From the NCBI GenBank assembly GCA_002305955.1, contig DBRH01000043.1, forward strand, positions 1 to 17,429: a stretch of DNA of 17,429 nucleotides. The letters run 5' to 3'. Origin of the DNA: Kosmotogaceae bacterium UBA1373. Lineage in GTDB: Bacteria > Thermotogota > Thermotogae > Petrotogales > Kosmotogaceae. A program made the position numbers and the translations under genes. The notes beneath the pieces are model-generated. The model saw only the letters and a program-made list of their open reading frames with translations, was not told the DNA's origin and did not search any database. How positions within the stretch are numbered: the first letter of the stretch is position 1; each line of letters opens with the position of its first letter. This document shows, in pieces, positions 1 through 6,996 of this stretch.

Positions 1-11
1 TCCTTCGATCT

Positions 12-953
12 CTATCTCCAATCCCTGATCTGGGCCTTTTTGTTCACTTTAACCTTCTCCATGATTTTTACGACGTCCTCGCGCCGGCACAGCTCGGTGC
101 CCGGTGTCATGACCGTTGCGGCGCTGGCCGCTCCCGCCATTTTGAGGGCCGTTTCCACGGTGCCGCCCATCTCCCTGTACATGCAGTAAGCCCCGAGGAA
201 GGAATCTCCCGCGCCGACCGCGCTTTTGACGGGTACTACCGGCACTTCGACTCTGTAGATTCTCCCCTCGATCATGGCCATAGCCCCTTCCTTTCCCATG
301 GTGAGGAGAACTTCGGGTATGGAGTATCTCTCCGAAACCTCTCTCAAAGCCTCTTCGTAATCGCCTCCACTTTCCCTTCCCAGCAGCCTGTCGAGTTCGT
401 GAGTGTTCGGCTTTATACCTGTTGGCGAGGCTTTGACGCCTTCGGCCAGAGGCTCTTTGTCGGAATCTATGTAGACTTTGATCTTTCTCCCGGTCATCCT
501 CTCGCAGAGAACCCTGTAAATATCCTTGCCGATACCCCCGGGAACGCTGCCGCACATGAGCAGAGTGTCGCCCTCTCTTAGAAGTATGTCGAGGGTCTTG
601 TGGAGTTTGTCTATCTCTCTTTCGCTCAGACCCGGTCCAGGAAGGCTTAATCTGTACTGCCCGCCGTCGCTTTCGATAAGTATGTTCATTCTGGTTTCGC
701 CGTCGGTCCTGACCGAGGCGTAAACGACGCCTTCGTCGTTGAGCATCTCCTCGATCTCGTCGCCTATGCGCCCCCCTAGAAAGGCGATAGCCACCGAGTG
801 GCCGCCCAGCTCGTTTATGACCCGGGAGACATCGACACCTTTGCCGGCCGGGTAATCTTTGATTTTATCGACCCTGACGGTATCGTCGGCGACCAGTTTG
901 CCCGTGTAGAGATATCTGTCCAGAGCCGGGTTCAAAGTCAGTGTGAAAATCAT
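12..953 (-). CDS. PfkB-family 1-phosphofructokinase / tagatose-6-phosphate kinase (FruK/LacC type)
   Basis: Cytosolic sugar kinase of the ribokinase (PfkB) superfamily, 313 aa, the usual length for the FruK/LacC group, which phosphorylates fructose-1-phosphate or tagatose-6-phosphate with ATP. Visible marks are the N-terminal TLNPALD motif (residues 6-12) typical of 1-phosphofructokinases, the GKG substrate loop (37-39), KPN (181-183) and the GAGDSF signature (247-252), in which D250 is the catalytic base. The ATG at 953 has an AAAGGTGG-like ribosome binding site about 10 nt upstream. It is the last visible gene of the minus-strand operon, 21 nt after rsmE. No PTS or fru regulator is nearby, so the true substrate (fructose-1-P, tagatose-6-P or fructose-6-P) is not settled. 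An AAGGA at the window edge could be the ribosome binding site of a further downstream gene. Confidence 0.88.
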   Translation of the reverse strand: MIFTLTLNPALDRYLYTGKLVADDTVRVDKIKDYPAGKGVDVSRVINELGGHSVAIAFLGGRIGDEIEEMLNDEGVVYASVRTDGETRMNILIESDGGQYRLSLPGPGLSEREIDKLHKTLDILLREGDTLLMCGSVPGGIGKDIYRVLCERMTGRKIKVYIDSDKEPLAEGVKASPTGIKPNTHELDRLLGRESGGDYEEALREVSERYSIPEVLLTMGKEGAMAMIEGRIYRVEVPVVPVKSAVGAGDSFLGAYCMYREMGGTVETALKMAGAASAATVMTPGTELCRREDVVKIMEKVKVNKKAQIRDWR

Positions 954-974
954 CTTGCTTGCGCCACCTTTCCT

Positions 975-1661
975 CTATATTCTTTCGGTGTAGTCGTTCA
1001 ATAGACCGAGCGCCACTATCACGGCCGTTTCCACCCTCAGTGTTCTCCTGCCCAGCGAGACTTTCGTGCTGGCTGCGGAGATCTCCGATATCTCTTCTTC
1101 TGTGAAACCGCCCTCGGGGCCGACGATCAGTCTTATCTTTCTTCTGGCGCCGAGCTCTTTCGAGAGTTCGCGGAGCGGCTTGCCCTGAAAGTCCAGGAGC
1201 AGATTGTGAGCTCCCGACAGATCGAGATTTCTTTGCAGCTCCACCGCCGGCAGGTATGGGTTCACGCTCTGCTTGGCGGCTTCTCTCACGACGGCCGTGT
1301 ATCTGGAGAGTTTTTCACCGTCCAGAAGCGCCACCGAGCGCCGGCTCTGGAAGAGTTCTATGCGATCTACCCCGAGTTCGGTCGCCTTCTCCAGTAAAAT
1401 GCGAAGCCGCGGCCACTTCGTTGCGGCCACGGCTATTATTATCGTTCTGCCATCTCTTTCCACGAATTCCTTTTCGATTACCGTGCCGGTGGCTTCGTGC
1501 TTTTGGACTTCCTCCAGCACGAATTTGTAGATGCCGCCGTTGCCGTCCGTCCCTGTGAGTCTATCTCCCTTTTTCGCCCGTACCACTCTCAGGTGATTGG
1601 CTTCGATACCGTCGAGCCTTACGGTATCGCCCGAGACTTCCACGAAGAAGGCGTTGGGCAA
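975..1661 (-). CDS. rsmE: 16S rRNA (uracil1498-N3)-methyltransferase RsmE
   Basis: SPOUT-class methyltransferase that uses S-adenosylmethionine to methylate N3 of U1498 in 16S rRNA; cytosolic, acting on the 30S subunit. The 228-aa length is normal. An N-terminal PUA-like part (about 1-70) precedes the SPOUT domain, which shows EKATELGV (91-98), the cofactor-loop motif GPEGGFTEEE (181-190) and LGRRTLRVETAV (203-214), matching the family consensus LGxRILRxETA. The start is TTG at 1661, one base after the serS stop. Its ribosome binding site AGGAGGT lies inside the last serS codons, so the two are probably translationally coupled. Confidence in the family is high. Confidence 0.95.
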   Translation of the reverse strand: MPNAFFVEVSGDTVRLDGIEANHLRVVRAKKGDRLTGTDGNGGIYKFVLEEVQKHEATGTVIEKEFVERDGRTIIIAVAATKWPRLRILLEKATELGVDRIELFQSRRSVALLDGEKLSRYTAVVREAAKQSVNPYLPAVELQRNLDLSGAHNLLLDFQGKPLRELSKELGARRKIRLIVGPEGGFTEEEISEISAASTKVSLGRRTLRVETAVIVALGLLNDYTERI

Positions 1662-1662
1662 G

Positions 1663-2931
1663 CTATCCGATTACCTCCTGGCCCATGTAGGGAACGAGAA
1701 CTTCGGGCACGTCTATCCTGCCGTCTTCTCTCTGGTAGTTTTCGATTATCGCCACGAGCGTTCTTCCCACGGCCAGTCCGGAGCCGTTGAGACAGTGAAC
1801 GAACTTGAGTTTGTTATCGATGTCCCTGAACCTTATGTTGGCCCTCCTCGCCTGGAAGTCTTCGACGTTCGAGCACGAGGAGATCTCCCTATAGGTGTTG
1901 TAGGAAGGCAGCCAGACCTCGAGGTCGTAGGTTTTGGCCGAGGCGAACCCTATGTCTCCGGTGCAGAGCGCCACCACTCTGTAAGGCAGCTTCAATTTGC
2001 GCAACACGTCTTCGGCGTCGGCCGTGAGTTGTTCGAGAGCATCGTAGGAGAAGTCGGGATGGGTAAACCAGACGAGCTCCACCTTGTCGAACTGGTGGAC
2101 CCTTATCATGCCGCGAACGTCCTTGCCGTAAGACCCGGCTTCTCTCCTGAAGCAGGCGCTGTAGGCCGTGTATTTTCTGGGAAGCTCACCGTCTATTATC
2201 TCCTCGCCGTGCTGTGCGACCAGCGGTACCTCGGCGGTCGGTATCATGAACATATCGTCCGGCTCTATTCTGTAAGCTTCCTCTTCGAATTTCGGGAGCT
2301 GCCCGGTCGCCAGCATCGTCTCTCTCTTGACCATGAAGGGGAGGGCAACCTCTTCGTACCCCTTGCTGTGGTGCAGGTCGAGCATGAAGTTCATTATTGC
2401 CCTTTCCAGGCGTGCCAGATCCTTTCTCAGTATAACGAAGCGCGCCCCGGAGAGTTTCGCGGCCCGCTCGAAGTCTATCAGCCCTGTCTCCGGGCCAAAG
2501 TCCCAGTGCGGTTTGACTTCGAAGGCCGGTTTCCCCGGTTCGCCCCAGGTCCTCACCACAATGTTGTCGCTTTCGCTCCTGCCGACAGGGGTTTTCTCCG
2601 ATGGGATGTTCGGCAGATACAGCATCTTCTGGCGCAGCTCTTCTTCTATCTGGGAGGTTCTAACGTCCAGTTCCTTGACTTCGGAGGAGATTTCCTTCGC
2701 TCTATCCATGAGAGACTGCGCTCTGGAATTGTCTTTGCTGGCCTTGGCGCGGGCTATCTCGGAAGAGATGCTGTTTCTTTCGGCCTTCTTCTGCTCGACT
2801 ATTTGGAGCGCTTCTCTTCTCTGCGCATCGAGCTGAAGTATCTCTTCAAGTAGCTCCTGTCCCATCTGTCGATTTTCTAGAGCCTTTCTTACCAGTTCAG
2901 GATTTTCACGGATCAGCCTGATATCTACCAT
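1663..2931 (-). CDS. serS: Seryl-tRNA synthetase
   Basis: Class II aminoacyl-tRNA synthetase charging tRNA-Ser with serine; cytosolic dimer. The 422-aa protein has the N-terminal two-helix coiled-coil arm that grips the long variable arm of tRNA-Ser (about 28-105, rich in Lys, Glu and Arg), the TAE serine-binding motif (232-234), motif 2 (FRREAGSYGKDVRG, 261-274, continuing to VHQFDKVE) and motif 3 (NGSGLAVGRTL, 382-392). The ATG at 2931 follows an AGGAGGAG ribosome binding site at good spacing. It sits 20 nt downstream of the OstA-like gene and 1 nt upstream of rsmE. I see no T-box leader directly before it; expression seems to come from the upstream operon promoter. Confidence 0.98.
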   Translation of the reverse strand: MVDIRLIRENPELVRKALENRQMGQELLEEILQLDAQRREALQIVEQKKAERNSISSEIARAKASKDNSRAQSLMDRAKEISSEVKELDVRTSQIEEELRQKMLYLPNIPSEKTPVGRSESDNIVVRTWGEPGKPAFEVKPHWDFGPETGLIDFERAAKLSGARFVILRKDLARLERAIMNFMLDLHHSKGYEEVALPFMVKRETMLATGQLPKFEEEAYRIEPDDMFMIPTAEVPLVAQHGEEIIDGELPRKYTAYSACFRREAGSYGKDVRGMIRVHQFDKVELVWFTHPDFSYDALEQLTADAEDVLRKLKLPYRVVALCTGDIGFASAKTYDLEVWLPSYNTYREISSCSNVEDFQARRANIRFRDIDNKLKFVHCLNGSGLAVGRTLVAIIENYQREDGRIDVPEVLVPYMGQEVIG

Positions 2932-2951
2932 AATTCTCCTCCTGCACCTCG

Positions 2952-3617
2952 CTAGAATACGAGTTCTATCTCGACGTTCAATCCTTTGAAGGAATCGTCT
3001 TCCGTATTGTACAACAATTCGGAGGCCCAGATCTTCCTGCTGTTTTTCTCGTCGTTCACGAAAACATTACCCTTCAGGTTGAGCATTCCCGTGTCTCCGT
3101 GGTATTCGAAGTAGAGCGTATCGACTTTGAGATCGCCCTTGTAGTCTATGAATATTAGTTCCGGAGTCGCGTCTTCCGTCTCCTTGGCGAAACCTTCGTA
3201 ATACTCGTTTTTCTGGTCGAACTTGAGGATATCCGTTTTATATATGTAGATATCCTTTTCGCCTTCTTCCTTGGAATAGATCGTCGCAACGGGTACGTCC
3301 TTCATCAGGCCGGTCGAATTGTCCAGGTTGTAGTCGAGCGACAGCGCAGTTGCCTCGCCGGTCTGGAAGATAACGAACGTTTCGCCCCCGGTTATGAACG
3401 ACTGCCAGTCGGTCGCGCCCTTAGTGACTGTTGCCAGGGGCGTCTCGACGTAGATGTCGCCGTCCTTGTTTATCATGACGTTTCCCAAAAACGTGAAGAC
3501 TTCCTGTCTTTCCGTCGCGAGAAGCTCGTCGGCCTTTATGCGCACTGTTGACTGAGCTATGAGAATCACTGCAAACACGAGCGCAACAATCAAAAAGATT
3601 GGTAGTTTTCTTCTCAT
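2952..3617 (-). CDS. OstA/LptA/LptC-like envelope protein with N-terminal signal anchor
   Basis: A 221-aa exported or membrane-anchored protein. Residues 1-22 are a basic start plus a hydrophobic stretch (signal peptide or anchor, with a possible cleavage near IAQS). The rest is strand-rich and contains repeats resembling OstA_N (LptA/LptC fold): one around FLGNVMINKDGDIYVET (43-59) and another around LNLKGNVFV, each preceded by an x-A-[DS]-E-L-type strand (KADELLAT, WASELLYN). A third, degenerate copy may lie around YKTDILKFD. Proteins of this fold form a beta-jellyroll bridge carrying lipids across the periplasm. The ribosome binding site GGAGGT is 4 nt before the ATG. It lies 19 nt after marR and 20 nt before serS. 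The family assignment comes from motif resemblance only. Thermotogota are not known for classical LPS, so its cargo is open. Confidence 0.6.
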   Translation of the reverse strand: MRRKLPIFLIVALVFAVILIAQSTVRIKADELLATERQEVFTFLGNVMINKDGDIYVETPLATVTKGATDWQSFITGGETFVIFQTGEATALSLDYNLDNSTGLMKDVPVATIYSKEEGEKDIYIYKTDILKFDQKNEYYEGFAKETEDATPELIFIDYKGDLKVDTLYFEYHGDTGMLNLKGNVFVNDEKNSRKIWASELLYNTEDDSFKGLNVEIELVF

Positions 3618-3630
3618 CTTTACCTCCGGT

Positions 3631-3654
3631 AAACGGTTATTCTGCCGTTTTTTT
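3631..3654. terminator. Hairpin AAACGG-(8 nt)-CCGTTT between marR and the OstA-like gene
   Basis: A 6-bp stem with an 8-nt loop. Read on the plus strand it is followed at once by a T tract (CCGTTTTTTT), the shape of a small intrinsic terminator for antisense transcripts, but no plus-strand gene ends here. Read on the minus strand the hairpin includes the marR stop codon and sits just before the next ribosome binding site, where it could attenuate or protect mRNA. No role is proven. Confidence 0.35.
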
Positions 3655-4095
3655 ACTGTCCATAACTTCGAGAAGAAGGGAGACTATTTGCTCGAGGGAT
3701 ACAACCTGTTCGGTACTTATCTCTGTCATCACGGAACGAAGATATTCCACTCTTCTGTCGATAACCTTTTCGATGAGGGATTTTCCCGAACTGGAAATAC
3801 CAATAATGAAGGATCTTCGATCTCTTTCAGAGCGTCTTCTTTCGATGAAGCCGGCATCTATGAGTCTTTTCACGAGGCCGGTAGTGGTACTCTTGGTTAT
3901 CCCCAGATTGCGACTTATATCGCTCATCCTCTTTTCGCCCTGAAAGAAAAGCGTCTGGAGAACATCGAATTGTGCGGGAGTTATCGGAAAGTCCCTCAAA
4001 ACCTTTCGACCTTCCCTTCTTATCCTCGTAGAAATGATTCGCAGATTCTTCTCCAGAGTTGCTGCGTCCTCTTTTCTGACCTCACCTCGGGACAT
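3637..4095 (-). CDS. MarR-family winged-helix transcriptional regulator
   Basis: A dimeric DNA-binding repressor or activator of the MarR type, 152 aa from the chosen ATG at 4095, close to the family norm of 140-160. The wHTH spans about residues 38-104: ITPAQFDVLQTLF is helix 1, MSDISRNLGITKSTTTGLVKRL holds helix 2 and the recognition helix, and the wing is ERRRSERDRRSF (85-96) with the family's conserved D-x-R-R. Helical ends form the dimer interface. An earlier in-frame start at 4209 would add 38 residues that lie upstream of the promoter and look non-coding, whereas 4095 has GGAGGT (4102-4107) six bases upstream. It is the first gene of the minus-strand operon and may repress itself through a palindrome over its -10. 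The ligand is unknown. Confidence 0.88.
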   Translation of the reverse strand: MSRGEVRKEDAATLEKNLRIISTRIRREGRKVLRDFPITPAQFDVLQTLFFQGEKRMSDISRNLGITKSTTTGLVKRLIDAGFIERRRSERDRRSFIIGISSSGKSLIEKVIDRRVEYLRSVMTEISTEQVVSLEQIVSLLLEVMDSKKTAE

Positions 4096-4149
4096 CTCCA
4101 CACCTCCATACTCCCAAGCGTTGGTTTGGAATCGATACCTTACTGATAA

Positions 4150-4161
4150 GTTATTATAACA
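4150..4161 (-). promoter_or_regulatory. Extended -10 promoter of the marR operon with overlapping palindrome
   Basis: On the minus strand the sequence TGTTATAAT (4161 to 4153) is a textbook extended -10 (TGn-TATAAT); no good -35 is seen. Transcription would start near 4146, leaving a leader of about 50 nt before the marR ATG at 4095. The 11-bp palindrome GTTAT-T-ATAAC (4150-4160) covers the -10 exactly, a position expected for an autoregulatory operator. The promoter call rests on consensus match; the operator role is inference. Confidence 0.55.
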
Positions 4162-4248
4162 CTTTCGGCCTGCTACATTATGACTGAGAGGGGGATAGAA
4201 ACCGTTCAAAGGAACCGTGGTGGATGGTGTGTTGTAGGTGAGGGAGAG

Positions 4249-4270
4249 ATGCCGGATCGGGGTCCGGCAT
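4249..4270. repeat. Perfect 8-bp inverted repeat ATGCCGGA-(6)-TCCGGCAT
   Basis: Perfect stem ATGCCGGA / TCCGGCAT around the loop TCGGGG. Neither strand has a following T tract, so it is not a standard intrinsic terminator. It resembles REP-like dispersed palindromes that some bacteria carry in intergenic DNA. Only one copy is visible in this window. Confidence 0.5.
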
Positions 4271-4452
4271 GATGGGAAGAAAGAAGGACTGCCATCCAGA
4301 GTTCGCGTCTCGCCCTCTCTTATCTCTCTTCCTCTCTCTTTCTCTCTCCTCTTCTCGCTCTTTCCAAGGACGGGTCCACGCTCCGGGACGACTGACGAAG
4401 GACGGCTCTTCCCGCTCTTCCCACCCCTGTTATCGACGGTAAAATCCGGTTC
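4271..4452. other. Non-coding low-complexity stretch with purine block and 53-nt pyrimidine tract
   Basis: The 377-bp gap between marR and rnhB holds no convincing gene. Positions 4271-4288 are almost all purine, and 4313-4365 is a C/T tract with only two purines in 53 bases, built from TCTC-like units. The remainder (4366-4452) is GC-rich with short GGAC/GTCC inverted bits. A 72-codon frame crosses it, but its product is Ser/Pro/Leu-rich low-complexity sequence. This could be decayed repeat DNA or a structured or H-DNA-prone element; function is unknown. Confidence 0.5.
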
Positions 4453-4481
4453 GTGAAGGCAATCGAAGTCTGATGTATAAT
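4453..4481 (+). promoter_or_regulatory. Candidate promoter of the rnhB operon
   Basis: A perfect TATAAT (4476-4481), preceded directly by TG, lies 17 bases after GTGAAG (4453-4458; three of six matches to TTGACA, including TGA). It is the best promoter-like sequence before the rnhB operon. It falls between two possible rnhB starts, ATG 4473 and ATG 4488, and would place the transcription start at about 4488. Confidence 0.4.
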
Positions 4482-5189
4482 CGCCTTATGAGATCTTCAG
4501 AAGACTATGAAGCGCTTGAACGTTTTGATTCGACATTCATAGAGAGGTTTGGAACCGTCGCCGGGCTGGATGAGGCCGGCAGGGGTCCGCTGGCCGGTCC
4601 AGTGGTTGCCGCCGCGGTGATATTGCGCGGTCCGGTGAGGGGAGTCAACGATTCCAAGCTTCTTTCCGCGAAGGACAGGGAATCGCTTTACGGGGAGATA
4701 GCTGATCGCGCATATGTTGGGATCGGTCTCTCGACACCGGAGGAGATAGATCTTCTGAACATTCTTAACGCCACGAAACTGGCCATGAACCGTGCTCTTG
4801 ACGGACTTAGCGTGAGGCCCTCTTACGTGATTATCGACGGGAAATACCTGAATTTGAAGATAAGGGGAAGGTGCATCGTGGGGGGCGACAGGTTGAGCGC
4901 CTCGATCGCCAGCGCGTCGGTGATGGCTAAAGTTTTCAGGGACAGACTGATGAACGATCTGGGGAACCTCTTTCCCGAGTACGGTTATGAACGGCACAAA
5001 GGATACGGAACCGAGAAACACCTGAAGGCCATCACAGTTTACGGCCCAAGTATGTGGCATAGATTGACGTACAAACCGGTAAGGGAAAGTGCAAGACCGG
5101 AAATGGTTTCGAGATGGTTGAGAGATAGCGCCGTGAACGAAGACCGGCTGTTCAGGGCTGGATTGCTTACTCCGGAGGTACTGAAGTGA
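4473..5189 (+). CDS. rnhB: Ribonuclease HII
   Basis: Cytosolic endonuclease that cuts RNA in RNA-DNA hybrids and removes single ribonucleotides misincorporated in DNA. Numbered from 4473 (238 aa), it shows DEAGRG (33-38, catalytic D33 and E34 plus the GRG substrate motif), NDSK (59-62), IDG (121-123, catalytic D122), the SASVMAKVFRD block (147-157, catalytic D157) and HKGYGT (175-180), and reads much like the Thermotoga enzyme. The start is uncertain. ATG 4473 has no proper ribosome binding site, and a TATAAT immediately follows it; if that is the -10, translation would begin at ATG 4488, possibly leaderless (233 aa). I keep the longer bound. It heads a five-gene operon and ends in a GTGA overlap with mazG. 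Confidence 0.95.
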   Translation: MYNRLMRSSEDYEALERFDSTFIERFGTVAGLDEAGRGPLAGPVVAAAVILRGPVRGVNDSKLLSAKDRESLYGEIADRAYVGIGLSTPEEIDLLNILNATKLAMNRALDGLSVRPSYVIIDGKYLNLKIRGRCIVGGDRLSASIASASVMAKVFRDRLMNDLGNLFPEYGYERHKGYGTEKHLKAITVYGPSMWHRLTYKPVRESARPEMVSRWLRDSAVNEDRLFRAGLLTPEVLK

Positions 5190-5971
5190 ATAATGGAGAA
5201 TTGAAGGAAAACTGGTTGAAATTGATAGAGACGATGAAGAGGCTCCGTTCACCGGGAGGCTGTGAGTGGGATATAGCCCAGTCTCACGAAAGCCTAAAAC
5301 CGTACATGATAGAAGAGGCTTACGAAGTTCTGGAAGCGATCGACAGGCGGGATGATGCCGAACTGGTCGAAGAGCTCGGAGATGTCATGTTACAGGTGAT
5401 CTTTCACGCGCAGGTGGCGGCCGAAAGGGATGCTTTCGATATAAACGATGTGATAAAGGTTCTGACCGACAAGCTCGTGAGAAGACATCCACACGTCTTC
5501 TCTAGCTCCCCCGGTTACTCCTACCGCCAGTGGGAGAAGATCAAAGCGTCTGAAAAGGGTGAAGCGCCGGGACAGAAATCTTCGATCGGAAAGATCAACA
5601 GGGCTCTTCCGGCGCTCAGCCTCGCGCGTCGGGTACAGGAGAACGCCTCGGCCGTTGGGTTTGACTGGACCAAGATAGACGGTCCACGGGAAAAGCTCGA
5701 CGAAGAGATAGAGGAAGTCGATCAAGCCGTGAAGTCTGGCGACAAGAAAAAGATAGAGGAAGAGATCGGAGATCTGCTCTTCACGGTCGTTAACTTCTCC
5801 CGCTTTCTCGATGTGGATCCCGAATCGGCCTTGAGAAAATCTACCGAAAAATTCGTGAACCGTTTCAATGAGATGGAGAGTCATATTGAGAAGTACGGTT
5901 TAGAAATAGAAGGCATGACCATAGATGAGCTGAATCATCTGTGGGAAAAAGCGAAGGAGGGTACAAATTGA
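5186..5971 (+). CDS. mazG: Nucleoside triphosphate pyrophosphohydrolase MazG
   Basis: All-alpha NTP pyrophosphatase that hydrolyses (d)NTPs to monophosphate and pyrophosphate; a housecleaning enzyme in the cytosol. The 261-aa protein is a full tandem MazG. The first domain has EEAYE (43-47) and EELGD (62-66), the second EEIEE (173-177) and EEEIGD (191-196), the E-x-x-E / E-x-x-D metal-binding sets of both halves. RSPGGCEWDIAQSHESLKPYMIEE is the typical N-terminal block. The start is GTG 5186, with GGAGGT (5174-5179) six bases upstream, overlapping the rnhB stop as GTGA. Placement after rnhB suits a joint role in nucleotide and genome hygiene. It ends in a TTGA overlap with the next gene. Confidence 0.96.
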   Translation: MNNGELKENWLKLIETMKRLRSPGGCEWDIAQSHESLKPYMIEEAYEVLEAIDRRDDAELVEELGDVMLQVIFHAQVAAERDAFDINDVIKVLTDKLVRRHPHVFSSSPGYSYRQWEKIKASEKGEAPGQKSSIGKINRALPALSLARRVQENASAVGFDWTKIDGPREKLDEEIEEVDQAVKSGDKKKIEEEIGDLLFTVVNFSRFLDVDPESALRKSTEKFVNRFNEMESHIEKYGLEIEGMTIDELNHLWEKAKEGTN

Positions 5972-6996
5972 AGAGGCTGCTTATCGCTGTCCTGTTTATA
6001 CTTTCTGCTGTTATCCCCGTTCTTGCGCAGACCGAGAATGCTTCCGACGATACCGTGGCTGCCACGGTTAACGGTGAAATCATTTATATGGATACCTTTC
6101 TTTCAAAGGTTCTGCCGAGTTATACGGAGATCTCGAAGCGTATAGAAGAAGTCGATCCGGTCTTTTCCGATCTACTTCTCAACACTCAGGCCGGTCAGAA
6201 TTTGCTGGCAGAATACGAGAAGAGATCTCTCGAGACTCTGATCGAAGAGACGCTGGTGATGCAATACGCTCAGTCGGTTGGAATCGAGATAGATATTAAG
6301 GCAATAAGGGAAACGGTCAACAAATCCATCATGGATACGCTCACAGAGCTGAATATAGCAAAATCCGACGCTGATCTTTTCTATATACTCAAGGGCTACA
6401 TAGACGGTCTTGCGTCCTACGAGTCGAAGGTCGTCAGAGATCTGGCCTACAGAGAAGTCCTGAACACCCTTTATCTAGCCGTTACGGAAAACGCGACATT
6501 GAGCGAGGATGAAGTCATTCAGTACTACCAGGCCAATTCCTCCAGATACGCGGTGGAGGAAGAGAAAGTTACCATTAAACTCCTCCTGTTCGATTCCTTC
6601 TCGGAAGCTTATTCCGTCTGGAAAGTAGCTTCCAGGGATTCTAATCCGGCCGCGGTACTGGACACCTTCCCCGACGTTCAGAGTAAGAGTTATACAAGGC
6701 AGGAGATCGAAAGCGTCAACCCCGAGCTTGTGAGATCGCTATTCAAAGCCACCAAGGGTGAGTTACTTCCTTCGGTTGTGACGATGGACAACAGATACGC
6801 GGTTATCTACCTGGTTTCCTATACACCGGCCGGCACCAAAAGTGTGGATGAAATGCGCAGTGAGATAGAAGAAACCCTTATCAACGAGAAGAGGGACCTT
6901 CTCTGGAAGAGCTGGAGAGAAAAAGAATTCGAACCGTTCAAGCAGAATTCAACAATTACGAGATATTACGATAACAGCGAAGGAGAACAGTCTTGA
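5968..6996 (+). CDS. SurA/PrsA-like secreted chaperone (SurA N-terminal domain)
   Basis: A 342-aa exported protein, probably a periplasmic folding factor for outer-envelope proteins. It has a classical signal peptide (residues 1-20, KRLLIAVLF... ending VLA before QT). VAATVNGEIIYMDTF is the typical start of the SurA_N/trigger-factor-like helical chaperone domain, which continues to about residue 190. The C-terminal region (about 195-300) has the spacing of a parvulin (PpiC) domain (LFKATKGELLPSVVTMDNRYAVIYLVSY), but without the usual GGDLG and H-I motifs, so isomerase activity is doubtful. I chose TTG 5968 because GGAGG (5956-5960) is seven bases upstream and the stop of mazG overlaps it as TTGA; the longer GTG start at 5941 would lie upstream of this ribosome binding site, inside mazG. 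Confidence 0.78.
   Translation: MKRLLIAVLFILSAVIPVLAQTENASDDTVAATVNGEIIYMDTFLSKVLPSYTEISKRIEEVDPVFSDLLLNTQAGQNLLAEYEKRSLETLIEETLVMQYAQSVGIEIDIKAIRETVNKSIMDTLTELNIAKSDADLFYILKGYIDGLASYESKVVRDLAYREVLNTLYLAVTENATLSEDEVIQYYQANSSRYAVEEEKVTIKLLLFDSFSEAYSVWKVASRDSNPAAVLDTFPDVQSKSYTRQEIESVNPELVRSLFKATKGELLPSVVTMDNRYAVIYLVSYTPAGTKSVDEMRSEIEETLINEKRDLLWKSWREKEFEPFKQNSTITRYYDNSEGEQS

Noticed and set aside
49..555. 168-codon minus-strand frame inside the PfkB kinase gene
   Set aside because: The product is extremely Arg/Gly-rich, typical of an off-frame reading of a GC-rich gene; the kinase frame is clearly real.
1597..2853. Long open frame (418 codons) on the plus strand opposite serS
   Set aside because: It is the antisense shadow of serS, which has all synthetase motifs; the plus-strand product matches no family I know and has no ribosome binding site in context.
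4238..4456. 72-codon plus-strand frame before rnhB
   Set aside because: It crosses the pyrimidine tract and encodes low-complexity Ser/Pro/Leu sequence with no credible start signal.
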